Source of the DNA: Campylobacter concisus
Lineage (GTDB): Bacteria; Campylobacterota; Campylobacteria; Campylobacterales; Campylobacteraceae
Reading direction: 5' to 3'
Assembly (NCBI RefSeq): GCF_003048775.2
Contig: NZ_CP049272.1
Span: 1,240,001-1,304,000 of the forward strand
DNA length: 64,000 nucleotides
The translations under genes and the position numbers were made by a program. Below the pieces are notes generated by a model. That model saw only the letters and a program-made list of their open reading frames with translations. It had not been told where the DNA came from and ran no database searches. Of the stretch, positions 42,732-51,556 are shown piece by piece. Position 1 is the first letter of the stretch, and each line of letters starts with the position of its first letter.

Positions 42732-42852
42732 CTTTACTACCAAATTTCATAATCCAAAAATTTTGACATTGCGAAGCCAAAAAATCTAAATTTTAACTTC
42801 ACTATTTGTGGTTAAATTTTATATTTAAATACAAAAGCAGATATTTTTAAAT

Positions 42853-43557
42853 TTATTTAAACGACAAAAAACTCATAAAATTTCCCCATTTAAATGTGCT
42901 CTCGACACGCTTAAAGCCAGCATTTAGGACTAAATTACTATTTTCTTCTTCGGTATATGGCACCAACACATTTTCAAGCGCCTCTCTTTTTTGAGCGATC
43001 TCATAGCGTGAGTAGCCTTGTGCCTGCTTGTAGTCCTCGTAAATTTCTATGACGCTTTTAGTAAGCTTTTTATCTTCAAAGATGATCTTTTCACTAAACA
43101 AAAAAACTCCATTTTCATTTAGTCCGTTATAAATTTTTTGCACTAGATCAGCCCTTTTTGGCGGTCTGATAAACTGCAAAGTGTAGTTTGCCAAAACTGC
43201 GTCAAAGCCCTCTAGCTCGCACTCTAAAATGTCATCCAAGATAAACTCTATATCAGCTCCATAAGCTTTTGCCTTGTTTTTTGCATTTGCTAGCATCGCC
43301 TCAGAGTTATCCACACCGCTTAACACGAGATCGTTTCTAAGGTTGTTTAGCAAAAGCAGACTATTTGCCGTAGAGCAGCCAAGGTCGCACACTTTTGCTG
43401 ATTTTGGCAAAATTTTAGCAAGCAACTTTGCGTTTAAATTTGAACTAACGTCGTAAAACGGCACCGAGCGCGATATCATATCATCAAAAACGCTCGCCAC
43501 AAAGTCATCAAACTCAAACTGCTTGCTTATAGGCTCTTTAAAAATTTCATCTCTCAT
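42853..43557 (-). CDS. cmoA: Carboxy-S-adenosyl-L-methionine synthase CmoA
   Basis: CmoA (234 residues) makes carboxy-SAM from SAM and prephenate for CmoB. It opens with the CmoA-typical FEFDDFVASVFDDMISRSVPFYD, has the SAM motif KVCDLGCSTANSLLLLNN and ANYTLQFIRPPKRADLVQKIYNGL, and the later EIYEDYKQAQGYSRYEIAQKREALENVL, matching the helix that contacts the carboxylate arm in the family. Its ATG overlaps the ribF stop by 4 bases. The cognate cmoB is at 28.9-29.8 kb. Confidence 0.92.
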   Translation of the reverse strand: MRDEIFKEPISKQFEFDDFVASVFDDMISRSVPFYDVSSNLNAKLLAKILPKSAKVCDLGCSTANSLLLLNNLRNDLVLSGVDNSEAMLANAKNKAKAYGADIEFILDDILECELEGFDAVLANYTLQFIRPPKRADLVQKIYNGLNENGVFLFSEKIIFEDKKLTKSVIEIYEDYKQAQGYSRYEIAQKREALENVLVPYTEEENSNLVLNAGFKRVESTFKWGNFMSFLSFK

Positions 43558-44447
43558 ATACCAGCTCCATATCCGTCAAAGTATCTCATCGTCTCTCCAA
43601 AAAAAAGATCGCACACGCCCACACACTGCCTAGCTTCGTTTATATCGCGTTTTATCTGCTCTTTTAGCTCGCTAAGAGAGTTAAATTTCTTATTATCGCG
43701 CAAACGTTTTATGAAGCAAACGGCGACGTGCTTCGTCACTTTTGGCGCAACCTCGTCTAATATGTGTGTCTCGACGCTAAAATTTCCATCTGTACTAAGC
43801 CTATTGCCTATAAATGTGACCGAGCCGTAGGTATATGAGCCTATCCTAGTTCTTGTGGCATACACGCCGTCTTTAGGCAACAGATAGTTTTTTACATCCA
43901 AATTTAGCGTTGCAACTAGCTCCTTTGCACCGATGCCCTGCCCTTTTATCACGTTGCCCTCGATTGAGTACTCCCTGCCTATTAGCCTGTTTGCCTCATG
44001 GATATTTCCTTGGCGTATCAGCTCCCTAATGGCCGAGCTATGCACGCCCATGCCGTCATAACAAACCTCATCAACGACCACTACCTCGCCATCAAAAATT
44101 CTTTTCAGATCGTGCTTGTCCCACGCTCTATTTCTACCAAATCTAAAATCAAATCCAACAACAATCTTTTTTAAATTTTTAAAATCATGTTTTAAAAGTG
44201 CGATAAATTCCTCGCCGCTAAGCCCTTTAATAGTGTCAAAATCATACAAAAAGCAAGGATAGTTTGAGTACTCCGCTCGCTTTAGCTTTGGCGTGATGTT
44301 GGCTTTATTTTTATCGATCACGACAAGTCCGCCAAACTCGCCAAGCTGCTTTAAAAGCTGTTTATGCCCTCTATGCACGCCGTCAAAGTGCCCGATCGCA
44401 ACGGCAGTGATGTTATCTTTTGTTAAAAGCGTAGAAAAATTCGGCAT
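43554..44447 (-). CDS. ribF: Bifunctional riboflavin kinase/FAD synthetase
   Basis: RibF (297 residues) turns riboflavin into FMN and FAD. The N-terminal nucleotidyltransferase has AVAIGHFDGVHRGHKQLLKQL (H-x-G-H) and IVVGFDFRFGRNRAWD; the C-terminal kinase domain has YSIEGNVIKGQGIGAKELVATLNL in place of the usual GRxxGFPTANL loop and SVTFIGNRLS. The start overlaps the tlyA end by 35 bases, an arrangement forced because the conserved N-terminus begins only about 14 residues after the ATG. Confidence 0.93.
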   Translation of the reverse strand: MPNFSTLLTKDNITAVAIGHFDGVHRGHKQLLKQLGEFGGLVVIDKNKANITPKLKRAEYSNYPCFLYDFDTIKGLSGEEFIALLKHDFKNLKKIVVGFDFRFGRNRAWDKHDLKRIFDGEVVVVDEVCYDGMGVHSSAIRELIRQGNIHEANRLIGREYSIEGNVIKGQGIGAKELVATLNLDVKNYLLPKDGVYATRTRIGSYTYGSVTFIGNRLSTDGNFSVETHILDEVAPKVTKHVAVCFIKRLRDNKKFNSLSELKEQIKRDINEARQCVGVCDLFFGETMRYFDGYGAGI

Positions 44448-45126
44448 TTCCCTCTTTCCCTTTTACTTCGCACTCTTTGCAAGCTATCATTTTAAATCCT
44501 AAGCCATTAGCCATCACTTCAAATCTCTTCATCGCTAAATTTATAGCTTTCATATCAGTGACGACGCCTTTTTTATTTCGTTTTACGCCAACACCCACTT
44601 CAAATTGTGGCTTAAAAAGCGTGATAATGAGCGAATTTTCACTTGCTAGCTCACAAATGGCAGGCAAAATTTCAGCTAAAGAGATAAAGCTAACATCGCA
44701 AGTTATTAGATCAAATTTGTTTAAATTCTCTTTTGCAAACTCCCTGACGTCAGTTTTCTCATAAATTTTTACTCGATCATCGCTTCTTAGGTTAACGTCA
44801 AGTTGATCAGTGCCCACATCCACACCAGTCACGCTTTTTACGCCACGCTCAAGCAAAATTTGCATAAAGCCACCAGTCGAGCTACCTATATCAAGCGCAT
44901 TTTTGCCAGCTAGATCAAATTTCATCGATTCCAAAAAGCTCTTTAGCTTAAGTGCCCCTCGCCCAACATAAATTTCATCAAGCAGCGAAATTTTAGCTTC
45001 GCTAACCTCGCTTGAAACCTTAGTGCAAATTTCGCCATTTGTTAGCACCTTGCCAGATTTAATGAGCTCACTCGCCTTGTTTCTGCTTATGTTTAAAACG
45101 CTTGCGACGTAGTTATCAAACCTCAA
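44413..45126 (-). CDS. tlyA: TlyA-type rRNA 2'-O-methyltransferase
   Basis: TlyA (237 residues) methylates 2'-hydroxyls in rRNA (C1409 and/or C1920), affecting capreomycin sensitivity; older annotations call it hemolysin. An N-terminal S4 RNA-binding domain (RFDNYVASVLNISRNKASELIKSGKVLTNG) is followed by an FtsJ-like fold with ALDIGSSTGGFMQILLERGVKSVTGVDVG. A K-D-K-E-type catalytic set is expected, with D in CDVSFISL and K in LFKPQFEVG. It overlaps ligA by 11 bases upstream and ribF by 35 bases downstream. Confidence 0.93.
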   Translation of the reverse strand: MRFDNYVASVLNISRNKASELIKSGKVLTNGEICTKVSSEVSEAKISLLDEIYVGRGALKLKSFLESMKFDLAGKNALDIGSSTGGFMQILLERGVKSVTGVDVGTDQLDVNLRSDDRVKIYEKTDVREFAKENLNKFDLITCDVSFISLAEILPAICELASENSLIITLFKPQFEVGVGVKRNKKGVVTDMKAINLAMKRFEVMANGLGFKMIACKECEVKGKEGNAEFFYAFNKR

Positions 45127-47059
45127 GTTTTAGCCTCTCATATTCGCTCTCATCGATCACTCGCACGCCTAGCTCATTTGCTTTATCAAGCTTACTGCCA
45201 GCCTCCTCGCCAGCTAAGACAAAGTCCGTTTTTTTAGAAACTGAGTTTGAAACCTTTGCGCCAAAACTCTCAAGCTCGGCCTTTATCTCATCTCTTGGGC
45301 GACTTAGCGTGCCAGTTATCACGACCGTTTTGCCACTTAGCGCGTTTGAGACGCTTTGCACCTGCGCCACGCTTGGCTGCACGATCTGGCTAAGAGCTAA
45401 AATTTCTGCTCTATTTACCTCGGCAAAATCAATTAGACTATTTGCCATCTCCACGCCAAAGCCCTCAAGCGAGGTTAGCTCTTCAAAGCTAGCGTCAAGC
45501 CAGCCCAGCCCAAAGCTACTTGCTAGCTTTTTAGCCGCTACTTCGCCGATGTGCTCGCAGCCAAGCCCCGTGATAAAGCGCGATAGCTCTGCACCTTTGC
45601 TAGCTTCAATAGCATTTAAAAGGTTATTTACCTTTTTCTCTTTAAAGCCCTCAAGCACCATGAGATCATCAAATTTAAGGCCGTAAATGTCTTTTATGCA
45701 GGCAATTAACCCCTTGTCAAATAGCAAATTTACGATCGCATCACCAAGGCCGTCTATATTTAGGCATTTTTTCGATGCGTAGTGAATTATTGAGCCAACC
45801 ACTCTTGCCCTACAGCTTAAATTTTGGCACTTCAAAAACGCTCCCTCATCAAGCAAGTGCGAGCCGCAAACTGGGCAAAATTTAGGCCTCTCTATCGCCT
45901 GCTCGCTGCCATCTCGCCTATCTTTATAAACTTTTGTTATCTTTGGAATGACGTCTCCTGAGCGGATGATGCCGATATAGTCGTTTTTCATAACGCCAAG
46001 GCGCTCTATTTCATCAAAGTTATGAAGCGTGGCTGATTTTACGTTGGCGCCGTCTATGTTTACCTCATCAAGTACGCCAACAGGCGTTACTACACCGCTT
46101 CTGCCAACTTGAAGTGCGACATCTTTTAGTCTAGTCACCTTTTCAATGGCTGGAAATTTAAACGCCACCATAAATTTTGGAAATTTGACCGTATAGCCCA
46201 GCTCTTCGCAGCGTGTAAGGTCGTTTACGCGTATCACCATGCCATCCATCATCACGCTCTTTGAGTCACGATTTGCCAAAAGCTCGTTGTATGCAGCCTC
46301 AAGCTCATCTTTTGTTAAAATTTTAAAAAAATCATCTCTTTCAAAGCCAAGATCACGCACAAATTTCATCACCTCGCTGTGATCTTTTAGCCCAAGAGTA
46401 TGCTCGCCCACGCCCCAAGGTATAAAAAGTAGCTTTCTTTTAGCAGTCACCGCACTATCAAGCTGTCTTAGGCTTCCGGCAGCTGCATTTCTAGGGTTTG
46501 AAAGCGGTGCCTCGCCCTCTTTTGCTCGCTCTGCGTTTAGCAGCTCAAAGTCTTCTTTTCTTATAACGACTTCGCCCCTGATTTCAATCAGCCCTTTGTA
46601 GTTAATGCTCTTTAAAACAGAATTTATCGTCTTTGCATTTTGCGTCACGTCTTCGCCTGTAATGCCATCACCCCTAGTAATCGCCCTAACCAAAACGCCG
46701 TTTTCATAAAGCAAATTTAAGCTCGCTCCATCAAATTTTGGCTCAGCAACAAAGACCAAATCTTCTTTCTCGCCACGCTTTAGCCACGCATCAAGCTCGG
46801 CTAGATCAAAAATATCTTCCATACTCCACATGCGTTTGATGTGATTAGCCTTGCTAAAGCCCTCTTTTACGGTGCCGCCCACGCGTTTTGTAGGTGAAAA
46901 GATAGAAATTTCGCTTGGATTTGTCTGCTCATAATCAAGCACAGCGTGATATAGCGCGTCATACTCCTCGTCACTTGCAAGTGGCTCATCCTCGTCGTAG
47001 TAGGCCTTTGCCCACGCATTTAGCGTATCTACCGCTTTTTCGTACTCTTGTTTTGTCAT
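45116..47059 (-). CDS. ligA: NAD+-dependent DNA ligase
   Basis: LigA (647 residues) seals nicks using NAD+. The adenylation domain carries the AMP-lysine motif AEPKFDGASLNLLYENG (K-x-D-G) near residue 111, then the OB fold (VGRSGVVTPVGVLDEV), a tetracysteine zinc finger (CPVCGSHLL...CQNLSCRARV), helix-hairpin-helix repeats (LEGFKEKKVNNLLNAIE and onward), and a BRCT domain (LSGKTVVITGTLSRPRDEIKAELESFGAKVSNSVSKKTDFVLAG). The start at 47059 has GGAGCAAAA upstream; an in-frame upstream ATG lacks this. Confidence 0.97.
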   Translation of the reverse strand: MTKQEYEKAVDTLNAWAKAYYDEDEPLASDEEYDALYHAVLDYEQTNPSEISIFSPTKRVGGTVKEGFSKANHIKRMWSMEDIFDLAELDAWLKRGEKEDLVFVAEPKFDGASLNLLYENGVLVRAITRGDGITGEDVTQNAKTINSVLKSINYKGLIEIRGEVVIRKEDFELLNAERAKEGEAPLSNPRNAAAGSLRQLDSAVTAKRKLLFIPWGVGEHTLGLKDHSEVMKFVRDLGFERDDFFKILTKDELEAAYNELLANRDSKSVMMDGMVIRVNDLTRCEELGYTVKFPKFMVAFKFPAIEKVTRLKDVALQVGRSGVVTPVGVLDEVNIDGANVKSATLHNFDEIERLGVMKNDYIGIIRSGDVIPKITKVYKDRRDGSEQAIERPKFCPVCGSHLLDEGAFLKCQNLSCRARVVGSIIHYASKKCLNIDGLGDAIVNLLFDKGLIACIKDIYGLKFDDLMVLEGFKEKKVNNLLNAIEASKGAELSRFITGLGCEHIGEVAAKKLASSFGLGWLDASFEELTSLEGFGVEMANSLIDFAEVNRAEILALSQIVQPSVAQVQSVSNALSGKTVVITGTLSRPRDEIKAELESFGAKVSNSVSKKTDFVLAGEEAGSKLDKANELGVRVIDESEYERLKLEV

Positions 47060-47100
47060 TTTTGCTCCAAATTTACACCGCATTTTATCTTAAACATACT

Positions 47101-47545
47101 TTATAAATGATCCAATTTTAGCTCTCTCGTATCAAAAAGATGGACATTTTTATAGACCTTTGCTATCTCATCCCTCGCTCTCATCAGCGCAAAGCCAAGT
47201 AAATTTTGCCCTCTCCACTTCATAGGATTTTGCGCATTTTCATCGCTTGCGGCTAAACCTATGCCCCAAATTTTATCAACTGGGCTTGCCTCAACTAAAA
47301 CTTTACTCCCAGTTTGGATCAAAAAGTCTCGCAAAGGGGTATTTTGGCTAAATTTTAGATAACTCGCATTTAGCACGCCGCCAAATTTGATCTCATCCCA
47401 GACCTTAGCGTCAAAGCCTCGCACCTGCCTACCAAGCGCCTTCATCTGCACTGGATCTTTAGCGGATAGAATTTGTGCCGCAGAGCCTCTTTATCGCCAA
47501 AGCATTCAGCCTTTTTAGCCTTGCACTCTACCAAAGCGTGGTTTG
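47101..47545 (-). pseudogene. Broken NADAR (YbiA-like) domain gene
   Basis: The 3' part reads (V)QMKALGRQVRGFDAKVWDEIKFGGVLNAS... to RELKLDHL, the C-terminal two-thirds of a NADAR-domain N-glycosidase (GRQVRGFD-x-W and SPVDKIWGIGL motifs). Upstream the matching family sequence continues in two frames: AAQILSAKDP in the same frame up to a stop (TAA at about 47490), and ALVECKAKKAECFGDKEAL in another frame. This indicates a one-base deletion near 47480. The latter part already overlaps the folP 3' end (47528 onward), and the first ~50 residues expected of the family are missing. I therefore call it a decayed remnant; a short product from the internal ATG/GTG cannot be excluded. Confidence 0.75.
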
Positions 47546-48667
47546 CTTCATCGCCTCGTGCATATTAAAAAGCTGCTTGTGCTCGGCTACATCGTGCGTT
47601 CTTATGATCTGCGCGCCGTTTTCGAAGGCTTTTAGATGCAGATAAAGCGAGCCTGGCAAGCGGTCTTTGACCTCGCTTGGGTGGTAGTGATTTATGACTG
47701 ATTTGCGGCTCGCACCAACTAATAGCGGGCACTCAAATTTCAAAAAATGCTCCAAATGCTTAATAAGCAGCAAATTTTGTTCAGCCGTCTTGCCAAAGCC
47801 AATACCCACATCAAGCACTAGCTTTTTGGCGCCAAGCTCCTTTGCTAGGGCTATCTTTCGCTCAAAAAAGTCTGCTATCTCGCCGATTAAGTCGTTATAT
47901 TTTGGTGCGACCTGCATAGTCGCAGGATCGCCTTGCATATGCATCATACAAAACTCAGCGTCATATCGCGCCGCAAGCGTGGCAAGTGAGGCGTTTGCAG
48001 TGATGTCATTTATCATTTTAAAGCCATGACTTAGGGCAAATTCAAGGCAATAAGGATCAAAGCTATCAAGGCTAAATTTCGCCCTTTCATGTAAATTTAG
48101 CTTATAAATTTCCTCCACGATATCTTTTATGCGCCTAAATTCCTCTTCACGTCCGCAGTACTCGCTCCCTGGCCTTGAGCTAACGCCACCAAGGTCGATG
48201 TAGTCTGCACCTGCTTCGATCATACTTTCAATCTTTGCTATGCCATTTTGAGTATTTATGCGGCTTTGCTCGTTAAAGCTATCTGTGTTTATATTTGCAA
48301 CGCCCATTATAAGAGGCTTTGCGGGCTTTATAAATTTTGTCTCTAAAAAGGCTGCTAAATTTTTAAGTCCAAAGTCTTGCAACTTCTCTTTTTTAGCTAG
48401 CTGCCTAAGCTGCGCATTTGTCGCCATTAGCAAGGCTTTATTTAGACTCTGCTTACCCAAAATCGTATCTTTATGCGTCACAAGCTCAGCTCCAACGCTT
48501 AGGGCATCTTGCTTTAGGATATTTGCCGCTGGGGTTTTTATCTCATCTATAAAAATAAAATTTATCTCGCTCTTTTCATGCATGAGCTTCGTACCAGCAG
48601 GGCTTGGCGAGATAGCTTTGCAAATTTCATCAAAGTCACTTTTGTTATTTATCTTATAAAATTTCAA
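47528..48667 (-). CDS. folP: Dihydropteroate synthase (long epsilonproteobacterial form)
   Basis: FolP condenses p-aminobenzoate with hydroxymethyl-dihydropterin diphosphate. The TIM-barrel (~115-379) has IMGVANINTDSFNEQS (motif MGI-x-NVTPDSF changed to N-I-N-T-D), GADYIDLGGVSSRPGSE (usually DIGGESTRPG), INDITANA and LDVGIGFGKTAEQN. Residues 1-112 form an extra N-terminal region not found in E. coli FolP; from memory C. jejuni FolP is similarly about 380 residues long. The gene overlaps holB by 4 bases; its end overlaps the NADAR remnant. Confidence 0.92.
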   Translation of the reverse strand: MKFYKINNKSDFDEICKAISPSPAGTKLMHEKSEINFIFIDEIKTPAANILKQDALSVGAELVTHKDTILGKQSLNKALLMATNAQLRQLAKKEKLQDFGLKNLAAFLETKFIKPAKPLIMGVANINTDSFNEQSRINTQNGIAKIESMIEAGADYIDLGGVSSRPGSEYCGREEEFRRIKDIVEEIYKLNLHERAKFSLDSFDPYCLEFALSHGFKMINDITANASLATLAARYDAEFCMMHMQGDPATMQVAPKYNDLIGEIADFFERKIALAKELGAKKLVLDVGIGFGKTAEQNLLLIKHLEHFLKFECPLLVGASRKSVINHYHPSEVKDRLPGSLYLHLKAFENGAQIIRTHDVAEHKQLFNMHEAMKQTTLW

Positions 48668-49284
48668 CGTCGTCCTTTTTGAAATATAGTAAGCAGCAGT
48701 GGCGTTAGTACGGCGTGAGACTTGGCATTTAGATCCGCAAGCTTGATAAGCGAGAAAAAATAATCCATCTCATCGCCGCTAAATTTATACCCACTATCAA
48801 CCGCCTTTGTCACGATAATACCAACAAGCTCTTTTAACTCGTTTTTGCCAAATTTCTGAGCTTGCTCATCTGCGATCTTTTGATCGATAAAGCTTGTTAG
48901 CTCTTTTAAGCTAAGTGTTTTTAAATTTAGATCAAGGGTTACTTTTGGCTTTTTGATTAAATTATTTTCTATGAGCATTCTTGATCTAACCGTTGGTAGA
49001 AGTAAATTTTTACTCTGCGTTACTATTATAAATTTGATATTTCTTGGAGGTTCTTCAATGATCTTTAAAAGTGCATTTTGAGCCTCTGTCCTAAAAGAAT
49101 TAGCATTTATTACTAAAATTTTTTCATCTTTTTCGGCAATGTAAGCTTCTGCGATGACCTCCTTTGCATTTTCTAGCAAAAAATCATCGCTTATAAAAAA
49201 TCTTAAATTATTTATGCCAAACTCGCTTTCAAGCTTGGCTTTTAAACTTTCAAAATCGCTTGTAACGACGATTTTATTAAGCAT
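48664..49284 (-). CDS. holB: DNA polymerase III delta'-like subunit (HolB)
   Basis: A 206-residue short clamp-loader-type protein. The central KILVINANSFRTEAQNALLKIIEEPPRNIKFIIVTQSKNLLLPTVRSRM region is the classic DnaX/HolB sensor-1 segment (T-E-A-Q-N-A-L-L-K-x-x-E-E-P-P), with S-R-x arginine region after it. It lacks the Walker A and zinc parts, as in other epsilonproteobacterial delta' proteins, so it is probably ATPase-inactive. The gene lies directly after hobA, with no gap. Confidence 0.88.
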   Translation of the reverse strand: MLNKIVVTSDFESLKAKLESEFGINNLRFFISDDFLLENAKEVIAEAYIAEKDEKILVINANSFRTEAQNALLKIIEEPPRNIKFIIVTQSKNLLLPTVRSRMLIENNLIKKPKVTLDLNLKTLSLKELTSFIDQKIADEQAQKFGKNELKELVGIIVTKAVDSGYKFSGDEMDYFFSLIKLADLNAKSHAVLTPLLLTIFQKGRR

Positions 49285-49827
49285 TTAGAGTATCACCTTA
49301 GCAAAAAGCGCTGCATCAATGCTTTTATCAAAAATTTTGCAAAGGCTTATTAGTTTAACGTCTAAATTTTCATCGCTCGAGCTAAGAGTAAAGCTGTTTT
49401 GCGCCTGCTCGTCAAATAGCCACATATAACTATCCTCATCACTTTTGGCTAAATTCGCATATCTATCAAGGCTCTTTCCGATATAAAAAAACAAGTATCC
49501 GTTTGGAAAAGCAAGACTTAGCATATCTTTTAGAAGCTGCTTTTGTTCATTTGTCTCTATCTCATCAAGCGATGGATAAAGCGATCTTAGGCTAAAAAAT
49601 GGCAAAAATGGCCTTATACTTTTTGAATGGTTCATCTTTTTTAAAAGATAAATTTCAAACCATCTTCGTTCTTCATCGCTTATAGTTATAAAAGCCCTTC
49701 CTTCAAGTAAAAATTTAAGCCTAGATGCGAGCAAAGGCGTCCATTCGACACGCCTTTCCTCCATCCAGCTCATCAAAGGGCCTTCGTCCCTAATAGCCTT
49801 TAGCGTCCACTGAATAAAATCTTGCAT
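49285..49827 (-). CDS. hobA: DnaA-binding initiator regulator HobA
   Basis: HobA (180 residues) is the epsilonproteobacterial functional homologue of DiaA that tetramerises and organises DnaA at oriC. Recognised from the conserved N-terminus DFIQWTLKAIRDEGPLMSWMEERRVEW and the AFITISDEERRWFEIYLLKKMN and NGYLFFYIGKSLDRYA segments. Its ATG shares one base with the lysC stop (TAATG), and it is followed directly by holB: a small replication cluster. Confidence 0.94.
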   Translation of the reverse strand: MQDFIQWTLKAIRDEGPLMSWMEERRVEWTPLLASRLKFLLEGRAFITISDEERRWFEIYLLKKMNHSKSIRPFLPFFSLRSLYPSLDEIETNEQKQLLKDMLSLAFPNGYLFFYIGKSLDRYANLAKSDEDSYMWLFDEQAQNSFTLSSSDENLDVKLISLCKIFDKSIDAALFAKVIL

Positions 49828-51029
49828 TATTTATCTAGCTTATAAGCATCATGAAGTACGCGAACCGCTAGCTCGCCATATTTTTGATCAACGATCATTG
49901 AAATTTTTATCTCGCTTGTTGAGATCATTTGGATATTTATACCCTCTTTTGCAAGCGTTTCAAATGCCAAACATGCTACGCCGCTATGGCTTTTCATGCC
50001 GACGCCAATAACTGAAACTTTTACGATCGCGTCATCAAATTCTATATGTTTTGCAGCTGAGAGCTTTTGCATAGTCTCTTTTGCTATCTCAAGCTCATTT
50101 TGTGGCACTGTAAAGCCTAAATTTGTAGTGCCGTCATGTCCTACGTTTTGGATTATCATATCTACGTTTATGTTTTCATGAGCAAGAGCCGTAAAAATTT
50201 CTGCTGCGATGCCAGGCTTATCAACTACGCCTCTTAGTGTTACTCTTGCTTGATTTTTATCTAGTGCTATTCCGCTTACTAAAACTGCTTCCATATTGTC
50301 ATCTTCCTTTGCTATTAATGTACCTTCGTTGTGATTAAAACTACTTCTTGTAATGAGTTTTACATTTAGTTTTTTTGCTAGCTCTACTGAGCGATTTTGT
50401 AGTACCTTTGCGCCAGCAGAAGCGAGCTCTAGCATCTCATCATAGCTTATCTTCTCAAGTTTTTTTGCCTTTTTTTCTATCCTTGGATCTGTCGTATAAA
50501 CGCCATCAACATCGGTAAAAATTTCGCATAGATCAGCATCAAGCGCCCCTGCTAATGCAACTGCACTAAGATCACTGCCGCCTCTACCAAGGGTTGTGAT
50601 ATTACCTTTTTCATCTATACCTTGAAAGCCAGCCACAACTACGATTTTGCCAGCTTTTAGCTCGGCTTTTAGCCTAGCAGTCTCTATCCTTTCGATCCTT
50701 GCTTTTGTATGAATATCATCAGTAATTATGCCTGCCATCGCACCTGTCATACCTACACACGCATAGCCTTTTGCATTAAGTGCGATCGTTAAAAGCGCGG
50801 TCGTTACTTGCTCTCCAGAGCTTAAAAGCATATCAGTGGCGACGCCATCTGGATGTTTTGAAAAATACTCACTATATTCAACCAATTGATTTGTAACTCC
50901 GCTCATCGCAGAAACTACCACAACTACGTCTGCACCGCTATTTTTTGTCTCAATGACTCTATTTGCCACAGCTTCGATGCGTTCAAGTGTTCCTACGCTA
51001 GTTCCGCCAAATTTTTGAACGATCAACAT
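49827..51029 (-). CDS. lysC: Aspartate kinase
   Basis: Aspartokinase (400 residues) starts the lysine/threonine/methionine/DAP branch. The N-terminal kinase has LIVQKFGGTSVG, VVVVVSAMSGVTNQL, TLGRGGSDLSAVALAGAL and CEIFTDVDGVYTTDPRI. Two ACT domains (~265-400: GVVDKPGIAAEIFTALAHENINVDMI and GVGMKSHSGVACLAFETLAKEGINIQMISTSEIKISMIV) imply feedback inhibition by lysine and/or threonine. Start at the ATG 51029, one base shared with the rppH stop (TGATG). Confidence 0.96.
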   Translation of the reverse strand: MLIVQKFGGTSVGTLERIEAVANRVIETKNSGADVVVVVSAMSGVTNQLVEYSEYFSKHPDGVATDMLLSSGEQVTTALLTIALNAKGYACVGMTGAMAGIITDDIHTKARIERIETARLKAELKAGKIVVVAGFQGIDEKGNITTLGRGGSDLSAVALAGALDADLCEIFTDVDGVYTTDPRIEKKAKKLEKISYDEMLELASAGAKVLQNRSVELAKKLNVKLITRSSFNHNEGTLIAKEDDNMEAVLVSGIALDKNQARVTLRGVVDKPGIAAEIFTALAHENINVDMIIQNVGHDGTTNLGFTVPQNELEIAKETMQKLSAAKHIEFDDAIVKVSVIGVGMKSHSGVACLAFETLAKEGINIQMISTSEIKISMIVDQKYGELAVRVLHDAYKLDK

Positions 51030-51493
51030 CAAAAATATCCTTTCTCTTTAAAATAACTCAAAACCTTTTCATAAATAGGCTTTTTAAAGTGATTTATTCC
51101 CTCTAAACTTCTACCAAAATCTACAAATTTATACTCGCTAAACTCTGGATGCTCTGTCTTTAAATTTATGCTGGCACCATTTTTAAGTCTAACCAAAAAA
51201 TATTTTTGCGTCTGTCCATCAAATGGATAAAATTTCTTTGCCGCATTTGCTGGAAAGTCGTAGCTTAGCCACTGCGGATACTCATCTAAGATATCGATTT
51301 TATCAGTTCCGATCTCTTCTTTAAGCTCCCTTTTTAAGGCCTGCTTTGGACTCTCACCTTCGTCTATTCCGCCTTGAGGAAACTGCCAAATATCGTCCAT
51401 ATCCACCCTTTTTGCGACTAAAATTTCACATTTAAATGGATACAAGCTAGACAAAATAACAGCTGCCACATTTGGTCTGTATTTTTTTTGCAT
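51029..51493 (-). CDS. rppH: RNA pyrophosphohydrolase (Nudix)
   Basis: A 154-residue Nudix hydrolase of the RppH/NudH family, which trims 5'-triphosphates of mRNA or cleaves diadenosine polyphosphates. The Nudix box is GGIDEGESPKQALKRELKEEIGTD (G-x5-E-x7-R-E-x2-E-E-x-G) near residues 40-63, preceded by DDIWQFPQ. The family start RPNVAAVILSS is intact. It is first in the minus-strand run rppH-lysC-hobA-holB-folP. Confidence 0.93.
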   Translation of the reverse strand: MQKKYRPNVAAVILSSLYPFKCEILVAKRVDMDDIWQFPQGGIDEGESPKQALKRELKEEIGTDKIDILDEYPQWLSYDFPANAAKKFYPFDGQTQKYFLVRLKNGASINLKTEHPEFSEYKFVDFGRSLEGINHFKKPIYEKVLSYFKEKGYF

Positions 51494-51556
51494 GATTTTT
51501 CCAAAAATTTTATTTGGGATAATAACTAAAAAGAGTTAAGAGATAGATAAATAAAA

